From a virus, in IMG/VR virus record IMGVR_UViG_3300021440_000033, positions 1 to 50,892 of that record: DNA of 50,892 nt. One strand, 5' to 3'. The notes below the pieces were generated by a model. The model was not told the origin of the DNA. It worked only from the letters and a program-made list of their open reading frames with translations, and searched no databases. Of the stretch, positions 48,742 through 50,892 are shown piece by piece (position 1 is the first letter of the stretch; every line of letters starts with the position of its first letter). The position numbers and the translations under genes were made by a program.

Positions 48742-49005
48742 ATGTTACACGCACGTAAAGATTATGATAGGATTCAGGATCCTGAGAATAAAATTCCCAA
48801 CGACGAACCTGTATTCTTGCTAAGGGGACAAGACATACTTGCTCCCGAACTACTTGAAATATGGGCCAATGCCTTACTCAGAAATCATGGAGATCCCAAG
48901 ATGGCTGAGATGGTATTCCAACATGCAGAAAAAATGAAACTATGGCAAGCTCGGCATACCGTTAAACTACCCGATCTTCCAAAATCCGATTCCGTAACCT
49001 TTTAA
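48742..49005 (+). CDS. Helical protein (87 aa)
   Basis: An 87-aa protein starting MLHARKDYDRIQDPENKIP. FLLRGQDILAPELLEIWANAL is helical. Unknown function. Confidence 0.5.
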   Translation: MLHARKDYDRIQDPENKIPNDEPVFLLRGQDILAPELLEIWANALLRNHGDPKMAEMVFQHAEKMKLWQARHTVKLPDLPKSDSVTF

Positions 49006-49017
49006 AACCACACAATT

Positions 49018-49728
49018 ATGTCAGAAAAACAAAATCTGATCCAAGTCGGTCCAGGGACTCAAGTACTGGAAATTAGAGAAGGCGCAGCCTCTATTATTCG
49101 TGAACCAAGGAATATCGACATCACCGGTGCTATCGGGACTGTCGTTGAATGGCTCACCAAGAGAGCAGCAACCCATGATCTCAAAAGAACCCATATCCTG
49201 GTAGACAGGGAGGGTATGGCTATCAATCTCATTCTCGATGAGACAAACTATTCTACCACTGAAGTTCGCGGTGGCCTGACTGTACATCCTATCCTGGCTA
49301 CTTTCGGAATCAACTCATCCAAATACAGGACGGCATTCCAAATGGCCGAGTTCTTTAAGATGAATCGTTTCTGGTTCGAGAACAAACAGGTTGCCATGGA
49401 ACTCATCACTCAACTGATGGGATTCAAAGCAAAGGTGGATAAAGAAGTTGAGAAACTCGAAGGAAACCGCGGAGACCGCAGACACTTGGTAGAACAAGTT
49501 GTGAAGACCAACGTTCCAGAGAAATTCAATCTCCTGGTTCCTATCTTCAAAGGCGGGAAACGTCAGCTGATCGAGGTAGAGATCTACTTCAACCCAGACG
49601 ACATGACTTGCTGCCTGGTATCTCCAGTTCTCAACGAAGAGATCCTGAAAGCTGTCGATGAGAAAGTCGATGCTGAATTGGTACAGGTTCGTAAGAACTG
49701 GCCAGAAATTGCCATCGTTGAGGTATAG
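49018..49728 (+). CDS. Conserved phage protein (236 aa), probably DNA metabolism
   Basis: A 236-aa protein: REGAASIIREPRNIDITG, HILVDREGMAINLIL, KYRTAFQMAEFFKMNRFWF, LITQLMGFKAKVDKE, then LEGNRGDRRHLVEQVV and a strand-rich C-terminus FNLLVPIFKGGKRQLIE. I recognise the layout as a conserved family in Bacteroidota phages, without known function. The ordered K-Y-R-T-x-x-x-M-A-E-x-F-K-M and N-R-G-D-R segments are the best markers. Confidence 0.6.
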   Translation: MSEKQNLIQVGPGTQVLEIREGAASIIREPRNIDITGAIGTVVEWLTKRAATHDLKRTHILVDREGMAINLILDETNYSTTEVRGGLTVHPILATFGINSSKYRTAFQMAEFFKMNRFWFENKQVAMELITQLMGFKAKVDKEVEKLEGNRGDRRHLVEQVVKTNVPEKFNLLVPIFKGGKRQLIEVEIYFNPDDMTCCLVSPVLNEEILKAVDEKVDAELVQVRKNWPEIAIVEV

Positions 49729-49730
49729 TC

Positions 49731-50051
49731 ATGAAGATCCAACTCGACACAGTCGCTAAGACCATCAAACTTGATGAGTCTGTAAATGTTGGTGAGTTTA
49801 TGGAAACTCTAAGAAGGCTCCTTCCAGATAATCTCTGGAGGGAGTTCTCCTTGGAGACTCATACTATCATCAATAACTGGACGAATCCCTACGTCGTCCC
49901 TATATTCCCTTATTATTCTCCAGGAGTTAGAGGTACTCAGCCTTTTAATACGCCTTTTAGTGACCCTTATCCCTGGTATACCCAGACCTCTCCTACTGAT
50001 GAAATCCAATATTCTCTTAACCAGGGAGTATTTAATATTGAAATACCATGA
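49731..50051 (+). CDS. Hypothetical protein (106 aa)
   Basis: A 106-aa protein starting MKIQLDTVAKTIKLDESVN. The C-terminal half is Pro- and Tyr-rich (YVVPIFPYYSPGVRG). Starts 2 bp after the previous stop and is coupled by ATGA to the next gene. Not recognised. Confidence 0.5.
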   Translation: MKIQLDTVAKTIKLDESVNVGEFMETLRRLLPDNLWREFSLETHTIINNWTNPYVVPIFPYYSPGVRGTQPFNTPFSDPYPWYTQTSPTDEIQYSLNQGVFNIEIP

Positions 50052-50254
50052 GTAACAAAATCACACCAGAATTTATAGAAGTCTTTCGTATGGCTCTTGC
50101 CATGGGAGGTCTTCAGATGAACACCCCAACTGCTGAACTTGTTGTCATGCTTTATGATGGAGCAAGTGAACTTGGAGATAGTTTCTCTATTAAGGATGTA
50201 GCAAAGATACTTGCTTTTATTTCCGAGAAGTACCCATCAACACCTGAAAAGTAA
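50048..50254 (+). CDS. Small helical protein (68 aa)
   Basis: A 68-aa helical protein starting MSNKITPEFIEVFRMALAM. It shares its TAATG with the next gene. Not recognised. Confidence 0.5.
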   Translation: MSNKITPEFIEVFRMALAMGGLQMNTPTAELVVMLYDGASELGDSFSIKDVAKILAFISEKYPSTPEK

Positions 50255-50637
50255 TGGAAGGGCCTCAAGGAGATAGTAGATACTATAAGAATGGGAAATA
50301 CTATCCTTATGGAGATGCTTTAAGTGGCTCTCAAGGTGGTCCTGGACAACAAGATGGGTATTCGCTTCATAATATGTCTACATTGGGAGTCAATGTTCCC
50401 TATCCTTCAACGTTTAAAAAAACAAGAGAGTTCCAAGATCTTACTTATAAAGGAGGTATTGCAGAAGTGAGGCATTCTGTTGGAGCCACTTATATAGCAG
50501 GAACTGATCCTCCTTCAGATACACCATCCTATAGTATAGGGACTGATGAGTTTGGAGTTCGGGGGAATCACATGCATGATATCTTCAAAAAGGTTTCTTT
50601 CAAAGAACGATTAAAACGATTTTTTTATGCCAAATAA
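50254..50637 (+). CDS. Gly-rich protein (127 aa)
   Basis: A 127-aa protein starting MEGPQGDSRYYKNGKYY. A Gly-rich start with the collagen-like flavour GPQG and GSQGGPGQQDG, then a beta-rich part and a basic C-terminus (KVSFKERLKRFFYAK). Its Gly/Gln-rich start recalls the fibre proteins, so it may be virion-associated, although it is in the rightward block. Confidence 0.45.
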   Translation: MEGPQGDSRYYKNGKYYPYGDALSGSQGGPGQQDGYSLHNMSTLGVNVPYPSTFKKTREFQDLTYKGGIAEVRHSVGATYIAGTDPPSDTPSYSIGTDEFGVRGNHMHDIFKKVSFKERLKRFFYAK

Positions 50638-50892
50638 ACCCGTAGTTTTTATTTACAGCAACCAGCAATTCGAAGACCCAGAGACACTCGACACCGGGTT
50701 ATGGGAATGTCACGATTTTGAAATTCATAGGTTTGGTTCTTCAGTAGATTGTGACAGACACATCGCATTGCACAGTCCTCATGTAATAATTACAACCGGG
50801 TTAATGAGTGAGTGGGGGGAGCTTTATGCTCTTCCCTACTTCATTCGTACTAGGTGGTTACATTGGGACGATATTACAGTTCATTCTAAGTA
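50627..50892 (+). CDS. Possible partial glycosyltransferase
   Basis: The frame opens at ATG 50627, overlaps the previous gene by 11 bp and runs off the right edge: 88 complete codons. It starts MPNKPVVFIYSNQQFEDP and contains HSPHVIITTGLMSEWGE and LPYFIRTRWLHW. The pattern of a strand, an acidic loop and R-T-R-W-L-H resembles N-termini of GT4-like enzymes, a fourth transferase. Confirming it needs the sequence beyond 50892. Confidence 0.4.
   Translation, partial: MPNKPVVFIYSNQQFEDPETLDTGLWECHDFEIHRFGSSVDCDRHIALHSPHVIITTGLMSEWGELYALPYFIRTRWLHWDDITVHSK

Noticed and set aside
1-50892. Stop-codon reassignment (as in some crAss-like phages)
   Set aside because: TAG and TGA serve as normal stops in many overlapping genes here (for example 22061, 33301 and the ATGA couplings), and no gene is broken by in-frame TAG.
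1-50892. CRISPR arrays or insertion sequences
   Set aside because: No regular repeat-spacer pattern and no transposase was found; the repeats seen are in the fibre gene or the control region.

Overview
The window is a gene-dense piece of a large tailed double-stranded DNA phage that very probably infects a member of the Bacteroidota. Virus evidence: a leftward block with large terminase, portal, acidic scaffold-like protein, major capsid-like protein, connector-like proteins and collagen-like fibres. Host evidence: one promoter with a -33 TTG and a -7 TATATTTG box (the Bacteroidota TAnnTTTG pattern), A/T-rich start-codon contexts with almost no Shine-Dalgarno sequence, and many small phage families typical of that phylum. 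Protein sizes (capsid 492 aa, portal 757 aa, terminase about 660 aa) and the opposed late and early blocks recall crAss-like phages; that placement is inference. No integrase, rRNA or CRISPR array was seen.

Layout. 1-20,339 (minus strand) is the late block, transcribed leftward. From the divergent junction it holds a few small proteins, a SAM methyltransferase, a zinc-ribbon protein, an HU-like protein, small packaging-associated proteins, terminase, portal, a 16-residue Lys/Gly ORF, scaffold-like protein, major capsid protein, connector and decoration candidates, a collagen-like fibre protein and a very large collagen-like plus AIG-repeat fibre that runs off the left edge. 20,340-20,493 is the divergent control region, with two 33-bp tandem repeats and a hairpin-rich leader. 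20,494-37,235 (plus strand) is an early or accessory block of short, often overlapping genes. It contains a strong GAAA-tetraloop terminator after its first gene, arrays of hairpins, one tRNA with an odd anticodon arm and one truncated tRNA-like element, many small membrane proteins and lipoproteins (including an SPFH-like lipoprotein with a membrane partner), a GHKL-like ATPase-type protein, a run of four related ~100-aa proteins, an OB-fold-like protein and a Cas4/RecB-type nuclease.

37,236-37,504 is a second control region: alternative hairpins, then the promoter with an inverted repeat over its -7 box, then a strong intrinsic terminator before the next gene. 37,505-45,234 carries replication functions (DnaB-type helicase, a stand-alone DnaA domain IV protein, a DUF3127/SSB-like protein, an HNH protein) among small phage-conserved proteins. 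45,231-50,892 carries three glycosyltransferase-like proteins and a possible partial fourth, with coiled-coil and conserved phage proteins.

Working model (inference): the rightward genes remodel the host envelope and translation and run DNA replication, while the leftward genes package DNA and build a virion with long collagen-like fibres. The glycosyltransferases could modify the virion, the phage DNA or host surface glycans. Functions are read from motifs by eye; no similarity search was run.
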